From assembly GCF_018320785.1 (NCBI RefSeq), contig NC_054869.1, positions 43,737,789-43,801,788 of the forward strand: a DNA stretch of 64,000 nucleotides, written 5' to 3'. This stretch comes from Cheilinus undulatus. Its lineage: Eukaryota > Chordata > Actinopteri > Labriformes > Labridae. Shown one piece after another: positions 1-12,784 of the stretch. Each line of letters starts with the position of its first letter. Positions within the stretch are counted from its first letter, which is position 1. A program made the position numbers and the translations under genes. Below the pieces are notes generated by a model. The model was not told where the DNA came from. It did not search any database and was given only the letters and a program-made list of their open reading frames with translations.

Positions 1-1966
<1,966 letters not shown>

Positions 1967-2059
1967 TGTTTGCTGAGATCACACAGATGTAGAGTTAATC
2001 CTTAGTTTCTATTTTGATACATAGATTATTCCATGTTGTCTTGCAGAGATTTGAATCAA

Positions 2060-2065
2060 AATAAA
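2060..2065 (+). promoter_or_regulatory. Poly(A) signal of gtf2h3
   Basis: AATAAA lies about 95 bases after the gtf2h3 stop codon. It is the nearest canonical signal and would give a short 3' UTR ending near 2080-2090. Confidence 0.6.
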
Positions 2066-2579
2066 GTAACACCCTTTCAATTCATGGAGAAAGGATGGCC
2101 TCATGAACATGTTTAGTAGACTGACATTAACAGTCTTAATGTATACACTGATGCTAAACCTTTAAGAACTGCTAGTTTAAAAGTTCCTGTCTCAAACAAT
2201 TGTTTTTGAATTGTTCTAATTTATTAGTTACTATCTTTTTACAAACCTGACAAATTTGTAATTTTCTTTATTAAAAAATTAAATGACACATATTCTGATT
2301 TTTTTAATCCCCTTTTTTGCAATTCTCAATTTGAAATTTCAACAGAACTATTTTCTGATTTAGATCTTTAAAAAAATAAATTTTTGTGGTATGTCCAGGT
2401 GTAAGGATTCTCCTAAATAGATGAACTGATTCTCATTCAGTTTTGATTCTTTAAATGAAATAAAATAAACCCAGAATTGTTCTTCAGCATTAACTGGATC
2501 ATATGTATTCAAAGTTAAAAATGAGTCTTTTACCAACAGTTTGCATTTATGATCCATTTTGAGCATTTGGATAGAGTGA

Positions 2580-3715
2580 TAGTGCATTTCACGAAAATTG
2601 AATATCATGAAAAAGTTTATTTCCTGTGAATTTGCTAAGGTTTCCCTGTTCTCTCTTACTCTGGTTCAGTACACACAACCACAATCATGGGGAAGACTGT
2701 TGACTTAACAAATGTCCAGAAGACAATCATTGACACCCTCAATAAGGAGGGTAATCCACAGAAGGTCACTGCTGAAAGGGCAGGCTGTTCTCAGATGCTG
2801 TAGCAAAGCATATCAATGGCTGGAAAGTTGGCCAGAAGGATAAAGTTTGGTGAGGAGAAGGTGCACAAAGAACAGGGTTGAGCCCAGCCTTCAGAGGATT
2901 TTCAAACAAAACAAATTCAAGAACTTTGGGGAGCTTCACAAGGAGTGGACTGAGGAGTCAGTGGATCAAGAGCCACCACACACAGACAGGTCCAGGAAAT
3001 GGGCTACAAGTTCCATTCCTGACGCACAGATGTCATAAGTGTCTCACCTGGGCTAAGGAGAGAAAGAACTGGACCACTGCTCAGTGGCCTAAAGTCCTGT
3101 TTTCAGGTAAAAGTAAATTTTGAATTTCATTTAGAAATCGAGGTGCAGAATCCAAGGTACTTTAAGTCCGGTGTTTTCAGCTTCTACAGTCAGTGATGGT
3201 TTGAGGTGCCATGTCATCTGCTGCTGTTGGCCCACTGTGCTTTATCAAGTCCAGAGTCAATACTCAGTAATCTACCAGAAGACTTTAGAGCACTCTATGC
3301 TTCCATCTGCTAAGAAGCTCTATGGAGAAAGTGATTTCCCATTCCAGAAGGACCAGAAACTGGTTTAGTAAGCACTGAGGTAACTACTTGATTTGCCAAC
3401 CAACTGGTCTGACCTGAACCACAATGAGTATCTCTGGAGAAATGTCATGAGGAAGATGAGAGACACCAGACTCAACAATACAGATGAGCTAAAGGCTGCT
3501 ATCGGAGCAACTTAGTCTTCATAACACCCCAGCAGTGCTACGGACTGATGGGCTCCATGCCATGCCACACAGATACAGTTTGTGTAAAAGGAGCCCCAAT
3601 CAATTATTAAGCCATAAATGAGCAGAATTTTCTAGGTCAACATTTCTGTATTATAGATCCTTTTTAGGACTGTAGTTTTGTGACATTCTTATATTTTGAA
3701 ATCCTCTTTAACACA
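2580..3715 (+). mobile_element. Tc1/mariner-type transposon relic, family T1, copy 1
   Basis: The left end (gtgcatttcac..ttgaatatcatgaaaaagtt) is a decayed version of the terminal repeat seen at 9160-9200. The body follows the transposase of the same family at 8395, 15697 and 63490. Broken frames carry [11 protein letters not shown] (2900-2960), WAKERKNWTTAQW (3050-3090) and a region equivalent to WPANWPDLNPIENL around 3400-3440. Frameshifts and stops interrupt the gene throughout and the right terminal repeat is missing. It is a dead copy lying between the 3' ends of gtf2h3 and psmd9. Confidence 0.75.
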
Positions 3716-4784
3716 TTTTAATGTAATCTTTAACAGCTTTTCTCTTATGTTTTCATAAAATGCCATTAAAGCAAATGGTGATATGATATTTGGCAAATAC
3801 ATCTTGTGGGCTACTGGCTAGACTGAAATAACAGGTCAAGACGACAGGCAACAAGGGACTCTTGATGGCTCATTCATGGAAAAGTGGATTCGACAAGTGG
3901 GTTTCTGTAGTGAACGTCAGGAGGAGTTGGCCCCTGAATGTTTCCCTTTTTCTATTTCTTTTAAGACATAAAAAGGCAAAATGTTACCAAATAAATACAT
4001 TTTCAGGAGCCACAGAACAGACTTTTATTACTGAGGTGAGACAAATCATTCCAATCTCCAAAAGGGCCACCCTTCCCATAACTCTAAGCAAGGCTAGACA
4101 GACAAGAAAAAAAGCCCTGCTTTCTTTTACTTGAAGAATACCACCGATCACATCAGTTGACGGGATGGGCTTTAAAACATTCCAGGACACGTTATCTCTA
4201 CTCACTTATTCAGTCCAGATGAATGAGTCCCAGACAACCTCTGTTTGCAGTCTGAGCCAATGGATATCAAACTGTTTTCATTATGCATTGAGGTGCATCC
4301 ACACAAAGCATTAAAGACCACCACTTGGTATCTAAATGCCCAAAGCAAATGTAAATCCCTCTTAAGGCATTGTATAAACTAAGTAAAATTTCAATCCAGT
4401 CATTGCTTTTCATTTAAGTGCATCATTTTATTCTACAGCAAAATATTCAAACATTTCAGATTACATAGATGGTACTATGTAGCCCTACTTTCTTGGATAA
4501 TCCCTATTAATCATTAATGGTATTATTACAACAAAATAACTCCTGCATAAAACACAGTAATTAATAAAATAAAATTAATGTGAACAAATTCTCCAGAAGC
4601 ATCAAAACTTCACTCCAACAGTCACACGTTCAATCAAAACTTTTACCTGAAATCTGGATGCAATTTTTATCTAGAATATCAAAGAGAGGTTTTTCAATTA
4701 AAGGAAAATATGAGCAGTATGTACAAAGTCTGTTTGAAACTGTGCCTGGTTTCATAGGTAAAGCCACTGAAGAACAGGATTTGA
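3716..4784. other. Intergenic / psmd9 3' UTR region
   Basis: This runs from the end of the transposon relic to the psmd9 stop. The part next to 4784 should be psmd9 3' UTR. Around 4110-4340 is a repeat shared with 34905-35170. The open frames here (3862-4134 and 3984-4205) overlap the repeat on opposite strands and look like chance. Confidence 0.45.
4110..4340 (+). repeat. Dispersed repeat, family R2, copy 1
   Basis: The run gtccagatga..tcccag..acctctgt..gcagtctgagc..atcaaa.tgttttca..catccac.caaagcat..ggtat recurs in the same order at about 34905-35170. The two copies lie in the same orientation. Terminal repeats were not found, so the class is unknown. Confidence 0.45.
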
Positions 4785-7700
4785 TCATCGGTGGATTGGA
4801 ACGATGTTGCATCTGAAAATGAGAAAGAAAAAGCTTACGACTGATGTGAACTGAGTTAAACCTTGAAACAGAAACAGGCACTTTCATTCATATTCAGATA
4901 ACTTCATTTATCACAAAGGGCAATTCGTTTTTTGCCGTCCACCCAGACCATACATACATACATACAAACAGACAGAGATGCTCATTGGCACTTTGACTCC
5001 CTCGTGTGACTAGTCTAGAGATGACACACACAAGGTCAGGCAAACATGAAATTTACATTTAAGCACAATGGTAGATAAATGGAATAAATCAAATACACTA
5101 AGGTGCATTGCAAGTTACAGAGTCCTGAATAATGTACCCTTACTGAAGATGTGCTAGATTTTAACTTTTCTAAGTCTTTTTTCATTTAGACATTTTACAG
5201 TGAAGTAGGGCTAAGTGTTAGCATTGATCCGTAACATTTGTTATGAATTGGCTCTTTACAATTAAAGATTAACTGAGGACAAACCATCTCTCATTGTAAA
5301 ACCACTTTTATATTGTTATTTCACTCTCTTTTTAACTAAAGTAAAAAATAAAAATAAAGAACATACAAGGCAAGAAGAGATGACTGACAACCACATACTG
5401 TATGAAGTACTGGATGACCCTGACTGATGCCAGTCCTCAAACTTGGCCATCCCAGTCAGGCAAATTTCTGGCTCTGGCTTTTTTGCTTAAAATTTAGCCT
5501 CGAGACCAATTTTCATTTAGTTACAAACCTGCCCCTTTTAGAGTAAAACATCAGGTGAATCATACCTGCATAGTGCATAGCTCACTAAACATTGCTCTGC
5601 AATTTTGTTTCCTGTGGACTTTGCATCCTTATTTGCTTCTTAATATCAGCTACTCTACCGGACTCTAAGCAAACACATCTCAATTAATCCCCTTAAGCTT
5701 CTTTCACAGATGCTGCTGAATTCTCCGGAATATGACACATCTGCTCAGCCTGACTTGTAGCTGAATTTTCACAATTGAACTTGTAGGGCAAGTCTCAATA
5801 AAGTCAGGATAAGAGAGTGAGCTGTTTGCATTCACACACACTGCTTTTCCTAAAAATTCTGGGCAATTTTCAAGGGTTAAGTGCATAAGTAATATAGTTT
5901 TACTGTCACGGCAAGACCTACCCCAGCAGACCTCGGCCTGACCATCTCTTTGGAGTCAGACTCATCTGAGCCTTCTGGCCATCCCGGATAACGGTGACAC
6001 GTAATGGTTTCTACAAAACAGACGCACCAGGACATGAGATTAAGTCTGTTAGACAAATACAACATGGCTGGGCAGTAAGACTGCAACATGATTAGTAAAT
6101 AACCTTTAACTGACACTGCACAAGGTCTGATGTATGCAAAAGAGTGTACAACCATAATTAAAATATTAACTGGAAGAAAGCCATAGTCTTCTATTAAGAA
6201 GAATGAGTGTTAAAAAAATTTCTGTGATGAATCTGGTAAAGAAAAAATCATTTAGGTGTTGAGATTTTAAAGTGCTTTCACAAAGTGCCATTTTTACAGG
6301 ACAAAGTTCCAAATAATGACAAAAACATTTGTTCTATGTCTGTACCAACAAATAAAGCAGCTGTAGATGATGTAACTATCTTACCCCTTCACTGTGTTGA
6401 ACCACAGATGCAATGTTCTGAAGGCTCTGGAAGTTCCCTGTGTTTACAGACCCAAACTCGATGACTTCATCACCAACTCTGAGTCCCTTTAAAGAGACAA
6501 AACAGAAAGTTATTGTCGAATCTAACTTTCAAAGTCCTGACTTAGAAAGATTATGGTGATATACCAACTCCAACTTCAAGTTCAAAAGAAAAGTTAGATT
6601 CACTCACAGCTCCACAAGCAGGAGAGCCCTGAGTCACAGCATCCACTCGAGCAAAAGGAGCAGGAAGGGTGACCTGCTGCTCCATCGCCTCTTCCTGGGC
6701 TTCTGCCTCATCCTGCTCTCGCTTTGCCTTTTCTCGAGCATGAAGCTTGTGAAGAGCTTCTTCTATTTCTGCCATTATGGCCTTGTGATCATTCTGAAGG
6801 CCTAAAAGAAATGATGATGGAACTATGTTGAAATTGGTGGTCTCCATAAAACACCAGCTCATCCTTGACTGACTGACAGACAGACAGACGGACAGACAAA
6901 CTAATAAATGAACATTTTACAGGGGTGGAAAGTAACTACACATACTCAAACTCCTCCTAAATACATTTTAAAATGAGTGATTTTACCTTTACTTCATTTC
7001 AGAAAAGTATTCATTAATGAGTTAAAAACTGGCCATTCCTCATAACATCTGAAAATAGCTGTTTCTTTCTGCTTTAATATAAAGGTGTAATTTTACCTGA
7101 CTAACCATGTTGGAGATCCATTTTCTCATGCTTTTATTGCAAGTAAATATCCTACTTTAGTGTTCAACTCCTCGGTAGGTTCTCAGTACTTGAAGTCAGT
7201 TTTACATGAAATACTTTTACTCAAGTAGGTTGACAGGCCAGTTATTTTACTTCTACCTAAGTAAATTTTAACCAAAGTAACTATTTTCACTTGAGTAGGA
7301 GAGTCTTGTTCTTTTTCCTCCTTTGCATTTTTAATATTTTATTGGTTTGTTCACTTGCACTTTACCTAACATCTAAAATGCTTTTAGATGCCACAATTAA
7401 AAATGACATTTTATTTGAATGCCATATAAAGAAACGCATACAAACAAAGAAGGTTTCATATAATTAATTGATCATTATCACTAATTGTTGAACTGACTCA
7501 GATTTGCTCCGACAGAATTCCCTTAAAATAATAAAACAGTAAAAGGAAATAAAGTTGTGATTGAACAAGTGATAGGCGATAAAACACTACAGACCAACAA
7601 GTCGAGTCTGCTTACACGAAATATTGTGTCTTGCTGTCCTGATCTGGTATAAGTTCACATCTGCTCGAGGGTAGCCCTCTTCATCAACCAGGGGGCCTTC

Positions 7701-8118
7701 AACTCCAACACCTTGCTGTTAAAACAGAAACATTAAACAATAATGGTTTATATATATGTTAACCACGTTTACTGTAGGTATTTAACTACCACTGAAAGCA
7801 TTGATGGGTTGTATGTATACCAACCACGTTGACTGTTAAAATTCAACTACCTTAAATAACATTAGTGGGTTATATCTATGTTAACCACGTTCACTGTTAG
7901 TAGTTAAATACATTGACAGTTAATGCCAATGAGCATGAGTTAGCATTGCGCTGTTTGTATGCGTATCAAACTGATGTGACGGAAAAACGTACGTCTTCCA
8001 GGACATCGTAATAAGCTTTAATCTGCTCTTCAATCTCGTCTTTTTTCTTAACGAGATTTCTGACATCCTCCATTGTTATTTCAGAATTTCCAGCACTGTT
8101 TTCCTCTGTCATCTTCAT
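4785..8118 (-). CDS. psmd9: 26S proteasome assembly chaperone p27, PDZ protein
   Basis: Six coding exons on the minus strand: 8118-7993, 7715-7616, 6801-6608, 6486-6385, 6010-5922 and 4812-4785 (639 nt, 212 aa; human about 223). PSMD9 (yeast Nas2) is a chaperone that binds the ATPase ring of the 19S particle during proteasome assembly. The N-terminus is a helical region ([20 protein letters not shown], about residues 20-42). It is followed by [18 protein letters not shown] and the conserved [21 protein letters not shown] charged linker leads to a PDZ domain at about 115-200, with [14 protein letters not shown] and [17 protein letters not shown], and the end is [12 protein letters not shown]. 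The start at 8118 has an A at -3 and gives the usual family N-terminus. Exon 2 ends TCG T|GTAAGC, giving the family Cys before LQNDHK. All phases fit, so the gene looks intact. Confidence 0.93.
4951..4975. repeat. Microsatellite (CATA)n
   Basis: A short run of CATA units grading into caaacagacagag, inside psmd9 intron 5. Confidence 0.7.
6866..6900. repeat. Microsatellite (GACT/GACA)n
   Basis: Tandem tgac and agac/gaca units just upstream of psmd9 exon 3 in the minus-strand sense, about 65 bases into intron 2. Confidence 0.7.
6905..7330. repeat. AT-rich dispersed repeat in psmd9 intron 2
   Basis: The run ggtggaaagtaactacacat, then repeated forms of tacttttactcaagtag and aagtaaattttaaccaaagta, is a common style of teleost intronic repeat. 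Related words (agtaaaagta, caattacagtaattt) occur at 840-945 and 61990-62070. I cannot place its ends or class. Confidence 0.35.
7741..7920. repeat. 61-bp tandem repeat, about three units
   Basis: The word aaccacgtt occurs at 7761, 7822 and 7883, exactly 61 bases apart. Each unit also shares a tatgtta or tatacca lead-in and a following actgt..ttaa/aacta segment. It lies in psmd9 intron 1, between exon 2 (ends 7715 in plus coordinates) and exon 1 (from 7993). Confidence 0.75.
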
Positions 8119-8290
8119 GGTTGCTCGGTGCTTCTCGCTCTCGCAGCAAAACACAGCGTATATCCGGGAGTGACGCAAAAAAAAAAAAAAAACATGACGT
8201 CAAGAATCTTCTTCTTCTTTCTGATTGGATTATGGCAGAGAGGGCGCGTTACTGCCCCCAACTGACCAATCATATGAGAAAACTGAGAAA
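8119..8290 (-). promoter_or_regulatory. Probable psmd9 5' UTR and core promoter
   Basis: Directly upstream of the psmd9 start, read on the minus strand. A minus-strand CCAAT word (plus attgg, 8224-8228) sits about 110 bases before the ATG. A second, plus-strand CCAAT lies at 8265-8269. The stretch includes a 15-base A run (8176-8190) and a gggcgcg word. No TATA box is evident, as expected for a housekeeping gene. The exact start site cannot be read from sequence. Confidence 0.4.
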
Positions 8291-8394
8291 GGCATTCACA
8301 GATTGAGTTGCACACTCCGGCCTGATTCCATACAATAAATTCTGCTCCTGATTCATCCAAAGTACCTGTTTTTATGCCTGTATTGTGTGTCCAG

Positions 8395-9200
8395 TTTGTT
8401 AGATATAACAAAAACAGATTCAAGAACTTAGGGGAGCTTCAGAAAGAGTGGAGTGAGGAGTTGGTGGATCAAGAGCCACAGACGGGTCCACCTCTGAACC
8501 ACAGACATCATCAGAGTCTCACCTGGTTTAAGGAGAAAAAGAACTGGACCATTGCTCAGTGGTGGAGATTTAAGATCGTTTCATGCTTCCATCTGCAGAG
8601 AAGCTCTGCTGGGATTCTGATTTCCTTTTGCAGCAGGTCTTGGCACCTGCCCACAGTGAAGCCAGAACTACCAGAACTGATTTGCTGACCATGATGTTTG
8701 ACTGGCCAGCCAACTGGCCTGACCTGAACCCCATAGAGAATCTCTGTGAAAATGTCCAAAGGAAGATGAGAGACACCAGACTCAACAATACAGACAAACT
8801 GAAGGCTACTATCAGAGCAACCTGGGCTTCATGACACCCAGCAGTGCTACAGGCTGATTGCCTCCATGCCACACAGATGCAGTAATATGAGTAAAAGGAG
8901 CTTCAACCAATTTTTGAGTGTGTGAATGAGCATGATTTTCCAGAAGGTCAACATTCTGTATTATAGATCCTAGTTTTTGGACTGATGTTTTGTGATATTC
9001 TTATATTTTGAGATAGTTGATTTTTTATTTTTGTTAGCTGTAGCTGTAATCATCAACATTTAAATGAAAAAAAATCTCAGAATATTTCAATTTGTATGGG
9101 GTAAATATAGAAAAAAGCAAGTTTCACTTCTTGAATTAAACCTCAGGTAAAAAAAAAAAAAAGAATTTTTATGATATTCCCATTTTTTAAGATGCACCTG
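8395..9200 (+). mobile_element. Tc1/mariner-type transposon relic, family T1, copy 2 (5'-truncated)
   Basis: It begins inside the transposase gene (FKNLGELQKEWSEELVDQEP at about 8410-8470). It continues through WFKEKKNWTIAQWW and then, after a deletion, through the DDE-type signature WPANWPDLNPIENLCENV (8700-8755) and KMRDTRLNNTDKLKATIRAT. The right end is preserved: tatgatattcccattttttaagatgcacctg at 9170-9200 in part matches the family terminal repeat. Frames are broken, so no protein is expected. It sits just upstream of the psmd9 promoter. Confidence 0.8.
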
Positions 9201-9629
9201 TTTGTGTGAAATTGACAGAGTCGGAAGAACTACAAAATTATCATACTTAACATACTCTGACAAAAACTGATGAGAAGCACACAATATTTGTCAGGGAGAC
9301 TAAAACAAGGTGAAAATTTAATCTTGTTGGACTTCCATGATATGAGAGAGCACAAGCTGTTAGGTTGGCTGAATCAGCAGCTGTTCTGTGTTTCAGCTCT
9401 GGTAACCAGGATTTGCAGGGTGGATAGAAAGCACGGGTGCAATTTGCTCCAGATTAAGTTACAGAGAAAAAATGTTTTAATGAAAAGCTCTGACTAAAAT
9501 GTAAGGACTTTCAATGGACTAAAACTGGACTAAAACTAAATTCAAACGATAAAGGGCAGAACTGACTCAAATGAAACTAAAAGGCAATTTATTTAAAAAC
9601 TACTACTAAATTTTACATAGCTGTCAAAA

Positions 9630-10127
9630 TTAAAGGGGACATATTTTACCCTTATAAGACAAGTTTATATTGGTCTCAGAGGTCCCCAAAACATGCCTGT
9701 GAAGTGTACTGAAAAAAACACTCCAGTACTGGATTTTTGCATGTCTAAAAAAAACCCCTCTGTTTCAGCCCTGCTCAGAACGAGCTGTTTCTGTGGCTTA
9801 AAAGTTAATGAGCTGTCTGACTCCGCCCTTCTCCAAAAATGGATGTGGCTTAATGGATGTGGCTCTCCTGATCCTTCTCTTGGCTGGCAGCTGAGAGGAA
9901 GATCAGGAGAGGAGGATGGAACTTTCTTCCAAGCGGGGAGGGCCAACCAAACCTGGGGGCGGTGCTAACTCCCCACATGACATCAAGAGGGGAACAGCCT
10001 GTTTCAGCACACATGCTCTGAAAGGTGGTGGTGGGGGGGTCTGTTTCTTGGGGGATTGTGGACAGGCCTGTGGCACATATTTTTATATTTATGTTGGCCT
10101 GAAAAAGAGATAATATGTCCCCTTTAA
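9630..10127. mobile_element. piggyBac-like MITE flanked by TTAA
   Basis: The left end reads TTAA then AGGGGACATATTTTACC from 9630. The right end reads GATAATATGTCCCCT then TTAA at 10124-10127. The inverted ends share AGGGGACATAT. A TTAA target at both borders is the hallmark of piggyBac insertion. The 490-bp interior has no transposase, and the frames on both strands (9665-9968) are chance. Class follows from the target site and is an inference. Confidence 0.75.
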
Positions 10128-10144
10128 AACAGTTAAAATATGAT

Positions 10145-10330
10145 ATTTCCTAAATGCACAATAACAAGAGTGTATGAATCTTCAACCAGTTTGGTTTTTA
10201 GAAGGTGTGACTTTACCTTCAGTATGCAACATTAAATGCATTAAATAAATGCAACATTGGCTTTAGGATCAATCTTCTATTTCAATGTGCTACTGACAGT
10301 CATGTGTTGTCAAAGCCATGCCAGTGGACA
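10145..10330 (+). repeat. Dispersed repeat, family R1, copy 2 (partial)
   Basis: The words tgcacaataacaagag, tatgaat, caaccag.ttggtttt and gtgactttacc follow the order seen at 361-430 and 61771-61840. It lies directly after the TTAA-flanked MITE. Confidence 0.45.
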
Positions 10331-10354
10331 TATTCATAGACATTAATTCTATCT

Positions 10355-11338
10355 ACCTTATTCCTGGGGTCGCTACTGTAAATCTGAATATGGGTGAAAT
10401 TTCCAGTGCTAAAGTGAAAGTATATTAAATACGTGTATTCTAATGCAATGGCTAATGATAGAGGCTAACTACAAATGACAGTTGTTTCGATAGGAATTCA
10501 CATCAAATTTGTAAATATTGATTTATTTTTGTAATCAAATGTTCACACTGTTTGTACTGTAACCTATAAATAAGTAAATAAGAAGGATACCACCTTATTC
10601 CTGGAGATCTGCTGTAGCTAAGGATGTGGGTGGAACTTCCCATACATTAACAACAGAAAAACATGATTCTTCCAAAGGCTTATTAAAGTGATTTGGCGTC
10701 AGAGTGGTTGCTCTGAAATAAACAAATATTTTATGCAATAAATACTGCTTCATTTTTGTTAAATCAATAGAGTTAAATGAGCTGAAAGTTTTGAAATATA
10801 TTTTCTGTAATGTTCAACAGTGTTTTAAACATGCTGTTCACTGTTGAAGTGCATTTTGGATATAATTCTTTCAATATTAATTCATAATTAATTTAAAACT
10901 TGACATTTACCAAACTGAAGAGCTGACAACTTGAGTCATGGATAGTTTTATCAATATAATTCTCATATTTTAAGAGGGATTAGTAGGTGGAATAAGAATT
11001 TCAGCAACCCCACAAACTAGAAATGTTATCTGAAGGTGGTGTCCAAACTCCTTTAACAAAACGTGATTGTCTGTTGCTATACTGATATGATACTGATAAA
11101 GTTAGCTTGTCTAGGTTATCTGTGGTAATATCGTCACTTTGTACTCTTTAGTAGAGGGTGGATATATAATATTATCCCATTTGAGCTGAAACAGATGAAC
11201 TTTACATATTTTATTATCCAAATTGCTCTAATACTCACGTTTCACATCTAATTTCTAAGCAAAGTCCAATTTAGATAGAAAGGACCGGAAGTTGCGCCAA
11301 TATTTCAGGCAAAGAATCATGGGGTTGGAATAAGGTGG
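10355..11338. repeat. Repeat with inverted CCACCTTATTCC ends, unclassified
   Basis: ccaccttattcc at 10590-10601 is the exact inverse of ggaataaggtgg at 11327-11338. A second, degraded left end with the same 45-base layout (accttattcctgg, then gctactgta, then gtgaaatttcc) lies at 10355-10400, suggesting a nested or duplicated copy. No open frame is inside. It could be a MITE of any TIR class. Confidence 0.4.
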
Positions 11339-12784
11339 ATATCATTTATATAATCAATCTTCTGTTGATAAAGTATTATCAATAAATGAATAAGTAAGTT
11401 AATATATATTTTTATTGGATTGGACAGGAGGGAGAGAAAGAATTGTCCAAATAGCATAAGTCAATTGGTAATGTATTTGTACAACATTTTAGTTGTCAGT
11501 TTAGTCAGTGTACAGGAGGTTGCCTACATATTTATTTTTGTCTGTGAATTGTAACAAGACCTAATACTGAGTACCCACAACCTCTTATTTTGTAGCCATG
11601 GTATTAAAAACAGGTATCAATATTGATTTTTTGATTTTTACTAGAATTAAATCATTTTTTTAAAATGTGATCATAACACCACTAGATTAAGTGTAACAAT
11701 CTAAAACAACACCACGGTTCTGTAATTCCTTGCTCATATATGAGTGAAATACTGCAAATTCTACAAATACTGCAAATTCTACAAATAAAATGTTTTAATT
11801 TTATCATTATTCTCATTTTATATGTATATTTACAGTACATGGCATAAAAAAGAAGCATTTCAACTAAGTACATGTATCTTCGAGTAAGAGTTCTAAGTGT
11901 GTCTGAATTCATGTCTTTATATTTTCATAAACTAAACAAACATTTGCCACCATTTCAAGAATGACACCAAAACCCCTAAATCCTCTTCCCACAGCTCAAC
12001 CCCGTTGTGATAAAATACTCAAACTCATTCATATAAGCTCAGCATAGAAGCAAGTTTTGGACTTATGCTGCATTTTTACATAGTAATGTCTGCTCATACC
12101 TCGAAAGAAAACAGCACAGCCCTTATTGGTAAATCATATAAGTCGATTTTAATATCATATTTGATAAAATTACATATACAACATTAATTTCTTCAGAAAC
12201 CCTTTCATAGTTGTAGGCATTGAATTCCTTCTGAGAACTTATGCAGATGGTAAAATGTGTTACAAATAGTTTTTTTCACTGGGTATATTATCTTTGTATA
12301 GATGGTGTAGGCAGCTTATTGAGAACAGTTACATATCTCTAAAAAAACATTTACTGATACATCCTCGACTTACCTAAAATTTCTCCTGCAGCATATTCAT
12401 TCATTTCACAGTAGTCTAAGAATAGGCACACCGGTGTAAATATTAAATAAACCTTCTTTAAGTGTTAGGAGACATGAGTGCTGAGTACCCTGAGTGCTTC
12501 AATATTAATTTTATTCACACCTGTTACTAAGATTTGGAATGTGCTTTTCTCGGCCTTCACCCTGGAACACAAAACAAGTGCCACTCATGTTTAAAAAAGT
12601 CTTTAAAAACTTCTGCGTGCTCTGTGACACTGCCTTCTACTAGAAGTTTTCCTTCATGTTTCTGTGGTTTGAACTTGTGCAAATGTGGCAGTAGAATATA
12701 AATCTGCTTGCAGCCTTAATGACTTAGTGCTGATGATTAAACAGAGTAAAGTACCAGATCAAGTGGTTTTTTTTATCAGAAAAG
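11339..12784. other. Intergenic / rabgef1 3' UTR, no gene seen
   Basis: AT-rich sequence between the repeat above and the rabgef1 stop codon. The part near 12784 should be rabgef1 3' UTR. A small direct duplication (tactgcaaattctacaaa, twice) lies at 11750-11787. The minus-strand frame at 11682-11912 is low complexity across this duplication. Confidence 0.5.

Noticed and set aside
5877-6155. 92-codon minus-strand frame ending VKLYYLCT
   Set aside because: It is the wrong reading frame over psmd9 exon 5; the correct frame gives [20 protein letters not shown].
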